DNA of 36,736 bases from Fidelibacterota bacterium. Its GTDB lineage: Bacteria > Fidelibacterota > UBA2242. Numbering within the stretch: position 1 is the first letter of the stretch; each line of letters begins with the position of its first letter. A program made the translations under genes and the position numbers. Positions 1 to 9,119 of the stretch are shown here, piece after piece. The DNA is taken from the NCBI GenBank assembly GCA_016782645.1, contig JADHYC010000022.1, forward strand, positions 1 through 36,736, in the 5' to 3' direction. Below the pieces are notes generated by a model. That model saw only the letters and a list, made by a program, of their open reading frames with translations. It ran no database searches and was not told where the DNA came from.

Positions 1-323
1 TCAATAGCCTCTGAAATGGATACTTTAGAAGGAATATCATCAAAATATAAAAATTCACAAATCGCCATTCTAATTATAAGTCGATCAATAATTGCAATAC
101 GCTCAAAATCCCAATTCTTTGATTTTTCCTTAATATATTTATCTAATTCTTCTTTGTGCGCTGTGGATGATTCAAAAAGTTCTATAGAAAATTTTTTCAA
201 TTCTTCTGAAAGTTCTGATATATCAATAACATCAGACTCAACTACCTGTATGGTATTCTCTGTAAGTTCCTGAGCATACATAGCTTGCAGAGCAACTTCT
301 CGTGCGACTCGTCTCTCTCTCAT
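1..323 (-). CDS. nusB: Transcription antitermination factor NusB (partial)
   Basis: The minus strand is open from an ATG at 323 to the left edge, giving 107 residues; the C-terminus lies outside the window. The N-terminus reads MRERRVAREVALQAMYAQE, the usual NusB opening. Later segments NWDFERIAIIDRLIIRMAI and IPSKVSISEAIE match the conserved second half of the fold. NusB binds the boxA RNA element with NusE (S10) and helps antitermination on rRNA operons in the cytoplasm. A TTTGGAG stretch lies about 12 bases before the ATG and may be its ribosome binding site. The gene is transcribed away from the V-ATPase operon. Identification rests on the sequence pattern only but is very characteristic. 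Confidence 0.93.
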   Translation of the reverse strand, partial: MRERRVAREVALQAMYAQELTENTIQVVESDVIDISELSEELKKFSIELFESSTAHKEELDKYIKEKSKNWDFERIAIIDRLIIRMAICEFLYFDDIPSKVSISEAI

Positions 324-630
324 TTTTCAACAAACTCCAAAGGACAAATATTTCATACATTTAATTTACAATACTTTTAGAAAAATTAGAGATAAAATAA
401 TGCAAAATGCCTTTTTAAAATAAAAAAATCCCTTGACTACACTTTTCATCAGGCTTGATTTAGCCTAAGAAAAAAGGTATATTTGCCAAGTTAAATTTCG
501 TTGTTCCTTTGAATAAACTTGAGATAAAAATTAAAGATGAAGTGAACAAATTAAAATCATTTCCCCTCTATGATGTTGGATACACTTTACTACTAATCTC
601 ATTATTAAATAATGATAAAGGAGATTTTTA
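324..630. other. Divergent intergenic region between nusB and the V-ATPase operon
   Basis: About 300 bases without a gene separate two divergent transcription units. The right half holds the promoter listed separately and a leader of roughly 140 bases ending in an AAAGGAG ribosome binding site at about 618-623. I see no riboswitch, hairpin terminator or small gene here. Confidence 0.6.
455..485 (+). promoter_or_regulatory. Candidate promoter of the V-ATPase operon
   Basis: TTGATT at 455-460 and TATATT at 478-483 are separated by 17 bases, a good sigma-70-like pair. The downstream element read as TATATTTG (478-485) also fits the Bacteroidota consensus TAnnTTTG, with a TTG 20 bases upstream. 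Transcription would begin near 490. The sequence match is seen directly; activity is inferred. Confidence 0.5.
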
Positions 631-1233
631 ATGGATATAAAACTTAAAAACTTAATAGAGAAAATAAAAACTGAAGGTGTCGAGGAGGCAAAAAAGTCAT
701 CTAAAGAAATATTAGAAAATGCGAAACATGAGGCATCTTCAATATTAAAAAAAGCGCATAAAGACGCAGACAATATTATTGAAGAAGCCCAAAAAAGTGC
801 TGGTAAAATCAAAACCAATGCAGAATCAGCTTTAAGACAGGCAGAACGAGATACCGTTCTTGTTACTAAAGAAAAAATAACAAAACTTTTTGATAGAGTT
901 TTTAAAAAAGAGGTAACAAAAACCTTATCGCCTGAATTCCTGAGAGATCTAATCGTAAAAATGATAGAGAACTGGAAAGAAGATTTAAAATTAGAGTTTT
1001 TAGTTGGTGAAAAAGATATAGATAAACTAGAAGATTTACTGTTGTCAAAAACCAGAGAAAGCCTTAAAAATTCTGTTACTTTTAAAGTTGATAGTGGGAT
1101 TTCAAAAGGATTCCGTGTTGGTTCTAAAGGCGATAATGTTTATTATGATTTTACAGATCAGAATATATCGGACTTCCTGCGAGAATTCTTAAATCCATCC
1201 ATTAAAGAAATTTTAGATAGAGATAATGGATAA
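631..1233 (+). CDS. atpE: V-type ATPase subunit E
   Basis: First gene of the V-ATPase operon; 200 residues, the usual size for subunit E. Residues 1-100 are a long charged, alanine-rich helix of coiled-coil type, as expected for the peripheral stalk. Residues 105-200 form a compact alpha/beta C-terminal domain that in known enzymes caps the A/B headpiece. The start is set by AAAGGAG seven bases upstream. The 3' end overlaps the next gene by eight bases, so translation is probably coupled. No separate subunit G/H gene is found, so the partner stalk helix must come from elsewhere or be replaced. The call rests on position at the head of the operon plus architecture. Confidence 0.88.
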   Translation: MDIKLKNLIEKIKTEGVEEAKKSSKEILENAKHEASSILKKAHKDADNIIEEAQKSAGKIKTNAESALRQAERDTVLVTKEKITKLFDRVFKKEVTKTLSPEFLRDLIVKMIENWKEDLKLEFLVGEKDIDKLEDLLLSKTRESLKNSVTFKVDSGISKGFRVGSKGDNVYYDFTDQNISDFLREFLNPSIKEILDRDNG

Positions 1234-1723
1234 GTATTACTATTTCGTCGCACAGCTGCCATTATTATTCTTCGACAAAGAACCGCTCCTGAAAATAGAT
1301 GATTTCCTTGAAGAGGGTGAAAAATGGTTAAGCCAGAGTGACTTTGCAATTTTAATAAAAGTTGATATAAATGATATTACCATTTGTAAGAACGACCCCA
1401 TAGTATTGAAAGATTACAAAAAGTCCGAAAAACTTCTTCGTATTGACATAATGGAGTGGAGAAAAGCAAAAAAAATAAATCAAGAATACAAAACGATTAG
1501 CTTTCCTGTTTCTATTATCAAAGACGGAAATCCACTTCAGATAGAGGAAAATCTCATGTTATTAAGATGGAATTTTATTGAGGAAATAGAAAGCGACCAT
1601 CATTTTGATCTTGATTTCATCGTTTTATATTATTTGAAACTGCAGGTACTAAAAAGATTAAAAAGTTTTGACAAAGAAAAAGGGTTGGAAAAATTTAAAC
1701 AATTTACAGAAATAGGCGTATGA
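1226..1723 (+). CDS. DUF2764 family protein of the V-ATPase operon
   Basis: A 165-residue soluble protein beginning MDKYYYFVAQLPLLFFDKEP. The YYYFVAQLP opening and the location between subunits E and A are typical of DUF2764 proteins, which occupy the same slot in the V-ATPase operons of Bacteroidota, spirochaetes and chlamydiae. These operons lack a recognisable subunit C (the central-stalk adaptor) and subunit F. One reasonable inference is that DUF2764 takes over a stalk role, but nothing in the sequence proves it. It overlaps the upstream gene by eight bases and shares an ATGA start/stop with subunit A downstream, indicating tight coupling. No signal peptide or membrane segment is present. 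Confidence 0.8.
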   Translation: MDKYYYFVAQLPLLFFDKEPLLKIDDFLEEGEKWLSQSDFAILIKVDINDITICKNDPIVLKDYKKSEKLLRIDIMEWRKAKKINQEYKTISFPVSIIKDGNPLQIEENLMLLRWNFIEEIESDHHFDLDFIVLYYLKLQVLKRLKSFDKEKGLEKFKQFTEIGV

Positions 1724-3969
1724 ATAAAAAAAATGGCGAAATAATTGGAATTAACGGCAATATGATTACAGTTGCCTTCGATGGAAATATAATTCAAAAC
1801 GAAGTAGGTTATGCAATTACCGGCAATGAAAAGCTGAAATCCGAGGTTATTAAAATTCAAGGCAATAACGCATTCATGCAAGTTTTCGAAAGCACGAAGG
1901 GCTTGAAAGTTGGAGATTCTGTTGAATTTACCGGAGATATGCTTTCAGTACAGCTGGGACCGGGAATTTTAGGAATGGTTTACGATGGATTGCAGAATCC
2001 ACTGAATGAATTAGCACAAAAATATGGTTTTTTTCTGAAACGCGGCATTAGCTTGGACGCGCTGGATTTTATAAAAAAATGGGGTTTTGTACCAACAGTA
2101 AAGGTTGAAGACACTGTCACTGGCGGAAATTCTATAGGTTACGTTGTCGAGGATATCTTCAAACACTACATTTTTATACCCTTTCATTACAAAGGTGAGT
2201 ATGTTATTAAATCCATTGTCCCAAAAGGCGATTACACAGTAGAAGAAACAATAGCTTTGATAAAGGATAAGCGCGGCTCCGAAAAAGAACTAAAAATGTA
2301 TTTTGACTGGCCTGTGAAAATCCCCATCATTTCATATAGAGAAAAAATGGTTCCACATGAACCTTTAATAACACAGACCCGAATTATCGATACATTTTTC
2401 CCTGTTGCAAAAGGTGGAACATATTGTATTCCCGGTCCTTTCGGCGCCGGCAAGACCGTTCTTCAACAGGTAACCAGTAAATATGCCGAGGCAGATATCG
2501 TCATCATTGCTGCTTGCGGTGAGCGAGCAGGTGAAGTTGTTGAGACACTGAGAACATTCCCTGAAATAATTGACCCACGAACTGGAAAATTTCTCATGGA
2601 CCGAACAATTATTATTTGCAATACAAGTTCGATGCCTGTTGCAGCAAGGGACGCATCAGTTTATACTGCTACGACTTTGGGTGAATATTACAGACAGATG
2701 GGTTTAAATGTTCTGTTACTGGCTGATTCAACTTCTCGATGGGCACAAGCGATGCGCGAGTTATCGGGAAGACTTGAAGAGATACCGGGTGAAGAAGCTT
2801 TCCCAGCTTACCTCGAATCCAGAATAGCACAGTTTTATGAACGTGCAGGTCTCGTCGAATTAAATAATAGGAAAATCGGAAGTTTGACAATTGGAGGTAC
2901 CATTAGCCCAGCCGGTGGTAACTTTGAAGAACCGGTTACGCAGTCCACATTAAAAGTCGTTGGTGCTTTTCACGGACTTTCGAGAGATAGGTCAAATGCT
3001 CGGCGTTATCCGGCAATTCACCCTCTTGAAAGCTGGACTAAATATAACAGCTTTATTCCGGCTAATTTAGTTAATGAAGCGAAAAGTATTCTCTTCAAAG
3101 GAAATGAAGTTCACCAGATGATGTTAGTTGTCGGAGAAGAAGGTACATCGCTTGACGACTTTGAAATATACCTTAAATCAGAATTTTGTGATAGCGTTTA
3201 TTTACAACAGAATTCTTTTGATAAAGTTGACGGCGCCAGCTCGCCTGAAAGACAAAAGTACGTTTTTAAAAGGGTTCATGAGGTACTCACGAAAAAATTC
3301 GCACTAAAAGAGAAACAGGAAGCAAGGCGTTTTTTTAATAAACTAAGACAGCTGTTTATTGACTGGAATTATATTGATATGAAGACTGATAAATTCAAAG
3401 TCCAGGAGAAATTAATAATGCAATTGATTGAGGAATATTCAGGTGAGGTTACTGAGTCAACAGAGAAAGTTGTCGGTTCATTTCACGACCTCGCAAGAGA
3501 GGTATCAAGTGCAAGAATTTATCCTGCTGTTAATCATCTCGAAAGGTGGTCAAAAAGCTCTGATTTTGCTCCAGGAGGCTTGGTTGATGAAGTTAAAAGT
3601 ATTTTATTCAAAGGAAATGAAGTACACGAGATTATATTAGATGGTGGTGAAGAGGAAATCCCCATTGGCGATTTTGTAATATATCTAAAATCAGAATTTT
3701 TCAATAGTGTTAGTTTGAAGCTGAGCTCTATTGCCAAAGATGATGAAGTCAATTCTCCTGAAAGACAGAAGCATATTTTTACAAGGGTTCAGGAAATAAT
3801 TACAAGGGAATTTACACTGAAAGAAAAACAGGACGCAACAAATTTCTTTGACAATCTCAGACAATTTTTTATCGACTGGATTAATACGAAGCCAGATAAA
3901 TTTGAAGATCAAGAAGAATTAATAACAAATTTTATTAAGGAAAACTCTGAAGATGAGGAAAGTATATAA
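1720..3969 (+). CDS. atpA: V-type ATPase catalytic subunit A with duplicated C-terminal region
   Basis: Catalytic subunit of the rotary ATPase. The N-terminal barrel (about 1-75) and bulge domain precede the P-loop GPFGAGKT at 239-246. Next come the [11 protein letters not shown] segment with the catalytic glutamate and the Walker B region [16 protein letters not shown]. Family members of this type are about 580-590 residues, but this one is 749. The extra length is a second copy of the C-terminal region: residues 406-576 are canonical ([36 protein letters not shown]), and residues 577-749 repeat the same order of motifs in diverged form. It starts on an ATGA overlap with the DUF2764 gene, and its end overlaps subunit B by 17 bases. 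The frame is open throughout. Confidence 0.96.
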   Translation: MNKKNGEIIGINGNMITVAFDGNIIQNEVGYAITGNEKLKSEVIKIQGNNAFMQVFESTKGLKVGDSVEFTGDMLSVQLGPGILGMVYDGLQNPLNELAQKYGFFLKRGISLDALDFIKKWGFVPTVKVEDTVTGGNSIGYVVEDIFKHYIFIPFHYKGEYVIKSIVPKGDYTVEETIALIKDKRGSEKELKMYFDWPVKIPIISYREKMVPHEPLITQTRIIDTFFPVAKGGTYCIPGPFGAGKTVLQQVTSKYAEADIVIIAACGERAGEVVETLRTFPEIIDPRTGKFLMDRTIIICNTSSMPVAARDASVYTATTLGEYYRQMGLNVLLLADSTSRWAQAMRELSGRLEEIPGEEAFPAYLESRIAQFYERAGLVELNNRKIGSLTIGGTISPAGGNFEEPVTQSTLKVVGAFHGLSRDRSNARRYPAIHPLESWTKYNSFIPANLVNEAKSILFKGNEVHQMMLVVGEEGTSLDDFEIYLKSEFCDSVYLQQNSFDKVDGASSPERQKYVFKRVHEVLTKKFALKEKQEARRFFNKLRQLFIDWNYIDMKTDKFKVQEKLIMQLIEEYSGEVTESTEKVVGSFHDLAREVSSARIYPAVNHLERWSKSSDFAPGGLVDEVKSILFKGNEVHEIILDGGEEEIPIGDFVIYLKSEFFNSVSLKLSSIAKDDEVNSPERQKHIFTRVQEIITREFTLKEKQDATNFFDNLRQFFIDWINTKPDKFEDQEELITNFIKENSEDEESI
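2935..3447 (+). repeat. Tandem repeat unit 1 in subunit A (canonical copy)
   Basis: Codes for residues 406-576, starting at [14 protein letters not shown] inside the nucleotide-binding domain and running through the C-terminal helical domain. This copy keeps the usual ARRYPAI and VVGEEG motifs. The unit is 513 bases, in frame. It shares the near-identical block [11 protein letters not shown] with unit 2. Confidence 0.85.
3448..3966 (+). repeat. Tandem repeat unit 2 in subunit A (diverged copy)
   Basis: Codes for residues 577-749, starting at [14 protein letters not shown]. Roughly half of the residues match unit 1 when aligned by eye, including [24 protein letters not shown] and LKEKQ. ARRYPAI has become ARIYPAV and VVGEEG has become DGGEEE, so this copy has lost canonical residues. 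It retains the native end that overlaps subunit B. Confidence 0.85.
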
Positions 3970-5254
3970 TAAAATATTAAGCGTTGCTGGAAACGTTATC
4001 ACCGTTAAAGCAGGTGACATTTCTTACGAAGAACTTGCGGAAATTACAACTCAAAGAGGCAAATCTCTTGCTCAGGTAATTAAATTAGAAAATGATATTG
4101 TTTCTCTACAGGTTTTTGCCGGCAGCCAGGGTATCTCAACAAATGATGAGGTTCGATTTCTAGGAAATCCAATGAGAGTTACTTTCTCAGATAACATGCT
4201 CGGTCGAATCTTCAATGGCAGCGGCATACCAAGAGATAAAGGTCCTCTTTTAACAGACAATTTGATCCAGGTGGCAGGTCCTACAGTAAATCCGGCGAAA
4301 AGAATTATTCCTAAAAGAATGATCCGTACAAATATTCCAATGATTGATGTTTTTAATTCATTTGTTGTATCTCAAAAGTTACCGATTTTTTCTGTCTCCG
4401 GAGAGCCGTATAATGAACTTCTTGCACGCATTGCTCTTCAGGCAGAAGTTGATATGATCATTTTAGGAGGAATTGGGCTTAAGTATGATGAATATATGTT
4501 TTTCAAAAACACACTGGAAGAAGGCGGCGCTCTCAGTAGATCAATATTTTTTATACATACCGCTTCTGATCCTATTGTAGAAGGCTTAATGGTACCTGAC
4601 CTGAGTTTAGCAGTCGCTGAAAAGTTCGCTCTTAAGGGGAAAAATGTACTTGTTCTTCTTACTGACATGACAAACTTCGCAGATGCCTTAAAAGAGATCG
4701 CAATTACGATGGAACAGGTCCCGTCAAATAGAGGATATCCCGGAGATTTATACAGCCAATTGGCTGCAAGATATGAAAAAGCCGTTGACTTTGAAGATGC
4801 AGGATCAGTTACAATCTTAGCAGTAACTACAATGCCCGGTGATGATGTTACGCATCCGGTTCCCGACAATACAGGTTATATCACAGAAGGTCAATTCTAT
4901 CTAAGGAATGGACGTATTGAACCTTTTGGCTCCCTGAGCCGATTAAAACAGCAAGTAAATGATAAAACACGGGAAGACCATAGAGCAATTATGGATGGTA
5001 TGATCCAGTTATACGCTCAGTATATAGAAACTGAAGAAAAGAGAGCCATGGGTTTTAGAATGAATGTATGGGACAAAAAGCTATTGAAATATGGAAAACT
5101 CTTTGAATCGGAAATGATGGACTTATCAGTTAATATTTCCCTTGAAAAAGCTCTCGATCTTGGCTGGGAAATACTTGCGGACTGTTTTAATCCTGAAGAA
5201 ACGGGTATGAAATCCGACTTAATTAATAAATTCTGGCAAAAGGAATTATCTTAA
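3953..5254 (+). CDS. atpB: V-type ATPase subunit B
   Basis: Non-catalytic nucleotide-binding-fold subunit of the A3B3 headpiece; 433 residues, normal for bacterial subunit B. The sequence lacks a P-loop: the corresponding segment reads [20 protein letters not shown], as expected of B rather than A. The motifs [33 protein letters not shown] and the C-terminal [10 protein letters not shown] are all diagnostic. The start lies inside the last codons of subunit A (17-base overlap), and the stop overlaps the start of subunit D by one base. Expected to be cytoplasmic, alternating with subunit A. Confidence 0.96.
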   Translation: MRKVYNKILSVAGNVITVKAGDISYEELAEITTQRGKSLAQVIKLENDIVSLQVFAGSQGISTNDEVRFLGNPMRVTFSDNMLGRIFNGSGIPRDKGPLLTDNLIQVAGPTVNPAKRIIPKRMIRTNIPMIDVFNSFVVSQKLPIFSVSGEPYNELLARIALQAEVDMIILGGIGLKYDEYMFFKNTLEEGGALSRSIFFIHTASDPIVEGLMVPDLSLAVAEKFALKGKNVLVLLTDMTNFADALKEIAITMEQVPSNRGYPGDLYSQLAARYEKAVDFEDAGSVTILAVTTMPGDDVTHPVPDNTGYITEGQFYLRNGRIEPFGSLSRLKQQVNDKTREDHRAIMDGMIQLYAQYIETEEKRAMGFRMNVWDKKLLKYGKLFESEMMDLSVNISLEKALDLGWEILADCFNPEETGMKSDLINKFWQKELS

Positions 5255-5865
5255 TGCCCAAGATCCGGTTGACAAAAAATGAGCTGAAAAAGCAAAAAGA
5301 GATTTTAAAACGCTTAAACCGTTATCTGCCTACACTTGAGTTGAAAAAACAACAACTAATTATCGAAATAAGAAGCATCAGAAAAAACATCGAAACAATT
5401 AGTGGACAGATAAAACAGGCAGAAAAAGAGATTACAGAGTGGGTGGATGTTTTTGCAGAAGAAATAGATATATTCAATATATTAAGTGTTAAAGAAATAA
5501 AAACAACCACCGGAAATATAGCAGGAATTAACATTCCTATTTTTCAAGATGTATTATTTGAAGAAAATCCCTATGACCTTTTTCTAATACCACTTTGGGT
5601 GGATAAAGCTCTCGAAGTCTCAAAAAATCAAATAATTCTCAAAGCAAATATAAAAACTCTTAAAAAGCAGATGGAAATTTTAAGAGAAGAACTGAGAATT
5701 ACCGTTCAACGAATAAATTTATTTGAAAAAGTAAAAATCCCTGAATCAAAAGAAAACATTCGAGTAATCCAGATTTACTTAGGCGATTTACAAACTGCAG
5801 AAGTCGTGAGAGGCAAAATCGCAAAAAATAAAATTCAGAAGAAAAAGGAACTGGCTGTTGCATGA
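5254..5865 (+). CDS. atpD: V-type ATPase subunit D
   Basis: Central rotor shaft subunit, 203 residues. The opening PKIRLTKNELKKQKEILKRL followed by LPTLELKKQQLI is the standard start of bacterial D subunits. Long N- and C-terminal helices (about 1-75 and 125-195) would form the coiled-coil axle, with a short beta-rich segment between. The stop/start junctions (one-base overlap with B, ATGA overlap with I) imply coupled translation. Subunit F, which normally binds D, has no recognisable gene here. Confidence 0.93.
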   Translation: MPKIRLTKNELKKQKEILKRLNRYLPTLELKKQQLIIEIRSIRKNIETISGQIKQAEKEITEWVDVFAEEIDIFNILSVKEIKTTTGNIAGINIPIFQDVLFEENPYDLFLIPLWVDKALEVSKNQIILKANIKTLKKQMEILREELRITVQRINLFEKVKIPESKENIRVIQIYLGDLQTAEVVRGKIAKNKIQKKKELAVA

Positions 5866-7658
5866 TTGTTAAGATGCAAAAATTAACACTTTTCGTAAGT
5901 GCAAATCATAAAGATGATGCTCTTAACAAATTAAAGAAACTTGGTCTTGTTCATATCCATAATATAAATCAACCAATTTCTGAAGATATTACTTCTATTG
6001 AAACCGAGCTTAGTAATGTTGAGAGAAGTCTATCAATTATCGGTCTAAAAAACATCGAGGAATCCGACCGCTCCGTTGACTTTCTAAAAACGAAGTCACT
6101 TGTAGAAAATATTATCTCACTTGCAAGCACAAAAGATCAACTAAACAATGTGTTGGAAGAAGAAAAGGGGAAATTCAATTGGTTTCAGACGTGGGGTAAT
6201 GTTTCTATGTCTGAGATTGAAGAATTAAGAAATGCTGGCATTTACATCCGTTTATATACCAGCGATAAAAGCTATCTGAAAAAGCTTCCTGAAGACAGGA
6301 TGATATATGTAGTAAATGAAGATAAATACAAAGTTTATCTCGCGTTGGTTTCAACAGAAGAAAATTCTACTCTCGATCTTAAAGAAGAGATAATACCAGC
6401 GGATAATTTAAAATCAGTGAAAGATAAAATCGCTTCGACTGAAAAAGAGCTATTGCAGATAAATAAAAAAATAAATGACTTGTCAGAATTTCAGGCTGAT
6501 ATTTTAGCATATCAAGAAAAGATAAAGAAAAGATATGAATTCGCTAATGTAAAATATGGCATGGAAAATGAGGAATCAATCAGTTATTTACAGGGCTTTT
6601 GCCCCGAAGAATCTACTGATATTATTAAAAAGGAAGCTGACAAAGAAAGTTGGGGCTATGTTTTTGAAGAACCGGATGACTTAAGTGAGGTTCCAACTTT
6701 AATAAAAAATCCAAGATGGATTAAAATAATAGACCCAATCTTTAAATTCATGGGAACGGTACCGGGTTATCAGGAATATGATATCAGCATGTGGTTTCTC
6801 ATATTTTTCAGTCTGTTTTTTGCTATGTTAATTGGTGACGCCGGTTATGGATTTATTTTTATAGTGCTAACACTTTGGGCACGTCGAAAAATGCCCAAAG
6901 CACCATCCGAACCTTTTATACTTATGTATATTTTGGGTGGCGCTACAGTAATATGGGGGCTTCTAAGCGGAACATGGTTTGGTCTAGAAAGAATTGCTCA
7001 AATTCCCTTTTTGAAGAAGTGTATTATTCCCAGCATCTCAAGTTTTGATTTATCGAAACATAGTTTCAATGACAATCAGAACATCATGATGCAGCTGTGC
7101 TTCCTAATTGGCGCCATTCACCTCACTGTTGCACATTTAACTTCAGCTTTAAGGAATAAAAAATCCCTGAGAGCTTTATCTCAAATTGGCTGGATCGGAA
7201 TTGTCTGGTCACTCTACTTTCTTGCAGGAACATTGGTACTTCGGCATGAATTCCCAAAGATGGCAAAATGGCCTCTGTTAATTGGATTTTTTCTCGCACT
7301 AGTCTTTACAAATCCACAAAAAAATATAATTAAAGGTGTTGCCTCAACTTTAGGTAGTTTGCCTTTGGACATTATCGGTGCTTTTTCTGATGTAGTTTCC
7401 TACTTGCGATTATTTGCAGTAGGTTATGCGACAGTAATGGTTGCATACAGTTTTAACACAATGGCGCTCGGTAACGGCATCAACAATATAATCTCAGGCT
7501 TCATTGCTGCATTTATTTTATTTCTTGGACACGGATTAAACATTATTTTGGGTGCCATGTCAATAGTTGTTCACGGTATTCGTTTAAATATGCTCGAATT
7601 TTCCGGACACCTTGGAATGGAATGGTCCGGAAAAGAGTATAAACCGTTTAAAGAGTGA
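5862..7658 (+). CDS. atpI: V-type ATPase membrane subunit I
   Basis: The 598-residue stator subunit (equivalent of eukaryotic subunit a) that forms the ion half-channels against the rotor ring. Residues 1-290 are the cytoplasmic arm, with long helices. Residues 305-590 carry about seven or eight membrane spans, including MLIGDAGYGFIFIVLTLWAR and SYLRLFAVGYATVMVAYSFN, where the arginine in YLRLFA is the conserved channel arginine. The C-terminus NMLEFSGHLGMEWSGKEYKP is also typical. It overlaps subunit D through ATGA. Normally subunit K follows directly, but here about 1.75 kb including a foreign-looking two-gene segment intervenes. Confidence 0.95.
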   Translation: MIVKMQKLTLFVSANHKDDALNKLKKLGLVHIHNINQPISEDITSIETELSNVERSLSIIGLKNIEESDRSVDFLKTKSLVENIISLASTKDQLNNVLEEEKGKFNWFQTWGNVSMSEIEELRNAGIYIRLYTSDKSYLKKLPEDRMIYVVNEDKYKVYLALVSTEENSTLDLKEEIIPADNLKSVKDKIASTEKELLQINKKINDLSEFQADILAYQEKIKKRYEFANVKYGMENEESISYLQGFCPEESTDIIKKEADKESWGYVFEEPDDLSEVPTLIKNPRWIKIIDPIFKFMGTVPGYQEYDISMWFLIFFSLFFAMLIGDAGYGFIFIVLTLWARRKMPKAPSEPFILMYILGGATVIWGLLSGTWFGLERIAQIPFLKKCIIPSISSFDLSKHSFNDNQNIMMQLCFLIGAIHLTVAHLTSALRNKKSLRALSQIGWIGIVWSLYFLAGTLVLRHEFPKMAKWPLLIGFFLALVFTNPQKNIIKGVASTLGSLPLDIIGAFSDVVSYLRLFAVGYATVMVAYSFNTMALGNGINNIISGFIAAFILFLGHGLNIILGAMSIVVHGIRLNMLEFSGHLGMEWSGKEYKPFKE

Positions 7659-7707
7659 AACATGAAAAGACTCTATTCGGGAATTGGAATATTCAACTAC
7701 AAAAAAA

Positions 7708-7770
7708 ATACACACATTGCGTGATACATCATTACACGGAAGTATATATGCAATAAAGTGGCGTGTGTAT
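7708..7770. repeat. Imperfect hairpin upstream of the cassette boundary
   Basis: ATACACAC (7708-7715) pairs with GTGTGTAT (7763-7770), and ATTGC (7716-7720) pairs with GCAAT (7750-7754), leaving AAAGTGGC unpaired on one side. The structure ends four bases before GTTAGGC. Such a bulged hairpin just before a GTTRRRY core is reminiscent of an integron attC or a relic of one, but no convincing complementary left core was found. A 20-codon open frame (7662-7724) right after subunit I ends inside it. Confidence 0.4.
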
Positions 7771-7811
7771 AGATGTTAGGCGAAATTTAGTTTAATATCG
7801 AGGAGGATAAC

Positions 7812-9119
7812 ATGACGGCTGAAATTGCGATAATGAATAAAGAGGCAATTGCTCTTGCTGCTGATAGTGCTGTTACAATGAGTCAAGAAAGTGGACAAAA
7901 GGTCTTTACCTCAGCTAATAAGCTTTTTACTCTTTCTAAATTTTATCCTGTAGGTATGATGGTTTATGGAAGTGCTAGTTTTATGGGAGTTCCTTGGGAA
8001 ACTATAATAAAAATATATAGGAACAAATTAGGTAAACGGAAGTTTGGCACATTAAATAAATATGCTGATGATTTTATAGCCTTTTTGGATAATGGTAATC
8101 CATTATTTCCCGAGGATCAGCAAAAAAAGTATTTATATGGAAGTACCTTTAGTTATTTTACTCTAATTAGGGAAGAGATCGAAAAAAAAGTAAAATCAAT
8201 TGTGGAGAAAGAAGGAAAAATTGAGATTGATCAAATCGAGGAGATAACATCTGATGCCATAAAAGAACACTATGATAAGTTGCAAAAGACCAAAATGTTA
8301 CAATCGATTCCGACGAACTATATTGAAAACATAATAAATAAGTATGGAGACATTATTGATAAAGCAAAAGAAAAAATATTTGAAAAATTGCCAGTATCTA
8401 CGGGTTCGCTAAATAAATTGAGAAAAATTGCTGCAAGTTTATTTTCAAAAGATATTTTTCAATCTAATATCTCTGGAGTAGTAATTGCTGGTTTTGGAGA
8501 GAAAGATACATTTCCTTCACTAAAGTCATTCGATATCGAAGGGATTGTTAATAATAAGTTGAAATATAGACGTAGAGAAAGTTTATCAGTAGAAATTGGT
8601 TTTGAAAACAATGCTACAATTATCCCCTTTGCTCAAAGAGAAATGGTAGCAGCATTTATGACAGGCATTGATCCTTATTTACAGGATCAAATAGAAGGTT
8701 ATTTATCTGAAATATTTGATAAATATCCAGAGATTATTGTTGAAAATATAGAAAAATTTGATTATAATGAAAAAAAGATGCTTAAAGAAAAATTAAAAAA
8801 ACTGAGCAATAACATATTTAAAAAATATCAAGAAGACATCGAAACTTATAGAACGAAGAGTTATGTAGATCCTGTTATAAGAGTAGTTGCTATGCTTCCG
8901 AAGGATGAACTTGCTGTGATGGCTGAGACACTCGTAAGTTTAACGTCATTCAAACGTAAAGTTACAATGGATGAAACGGTAGGCGGACCTATCGATGTCG
9001 CTGTAATTTCTAAAGGTGATGGACTCGTCTGGATTAAGAGGAAACATTATTTTAGATCAGAATTAAATCCTCAGTTCTTTGCTAACTACTATAGGGAAGT
9101 AAAAGATGGTAAGAAGTAA
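7812..9119 (+). CDS. Proteasome-like Ntn-hydrolase family protein
   Basis: 435 residues beginning MTAEIAIMNKEAIALAADSA. After removal of Met1 the protein would expose Thr as residue 1; Asp18 in LAADS then sits at the position of proteasome/HslV Asp17, and Lys37 (ANKLFTL) is near the expected catalytic lysine. VYGSASFMG and VVIAGFGEKDTFPSLKSFDI resemble later proteasome beta-subunit strands. A charged, helical stretch of about 130 residues (roughly 85-215) interrupts the fold, making it about twice as long as HslV. AGGAGG lies five bases before the ATG. No signal peptide is seen, so a cytoplasmic protease or amidohydrolase is inferred. It has no evident link to the ATPase and appears to be cassette cargo. 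The substrate is unknown. Confidence 0.75.
   Translation: MTAEIAIMNKEAIALAADSAVTMSQESGQKVFTSANKLFTLSKFYPVGMMVYGSASFMGVPWETIIKIYRNKLGKRKFGTLNKYADDFIAFLDNGNPLFPEDQQKKYLYGSTFSYFTLIREEIEKKVKSIVEKEGKIEIDQIEEITSDAIKEHYDKLQKTKMLQSIPTNYIENIINKYGDIIDKAKEKIFEKLPVSTGSLNKLRKIAASLFSKDIFQSNISGVVIAGFGEKDTFPSLKSFDIEGIVNNKLKYRRRESLSVEIGFENNATIIPFAQREMVAAFMTGIDPYLQDQIEGYLSEIFDKYPEIIVENIEKFDYNEKKMLKEKLKKLSNNIFKKYQEDIETYRTKSYVDPVIRVVAMLPKDELAVMAETLVSLTSFKRKVTMDETVGGPIDVAVISKGDGLVWIKRKHYFRSELNPQFFANYYREVKDGKK

Noticed and set aside
16-273. Plus-strand 85-codon open frame at the left edge
   Set aside because: It is antisense to nusB, whose minus-strand translation matches conserved NusB motifs; the plus frame is low-complexity and has no ribosome binding site.
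3448-3966. Second half of the subunit A repeat as an assembly duplication
   Set aside because: The copies differ at about half of their residues, so a recent assembly or sequencing artefact would not explain them.
4438-4869. 143-codon minus-strand frame
   Set aside because: It lies wholly within subunit B on the opposite strand and has no family features.
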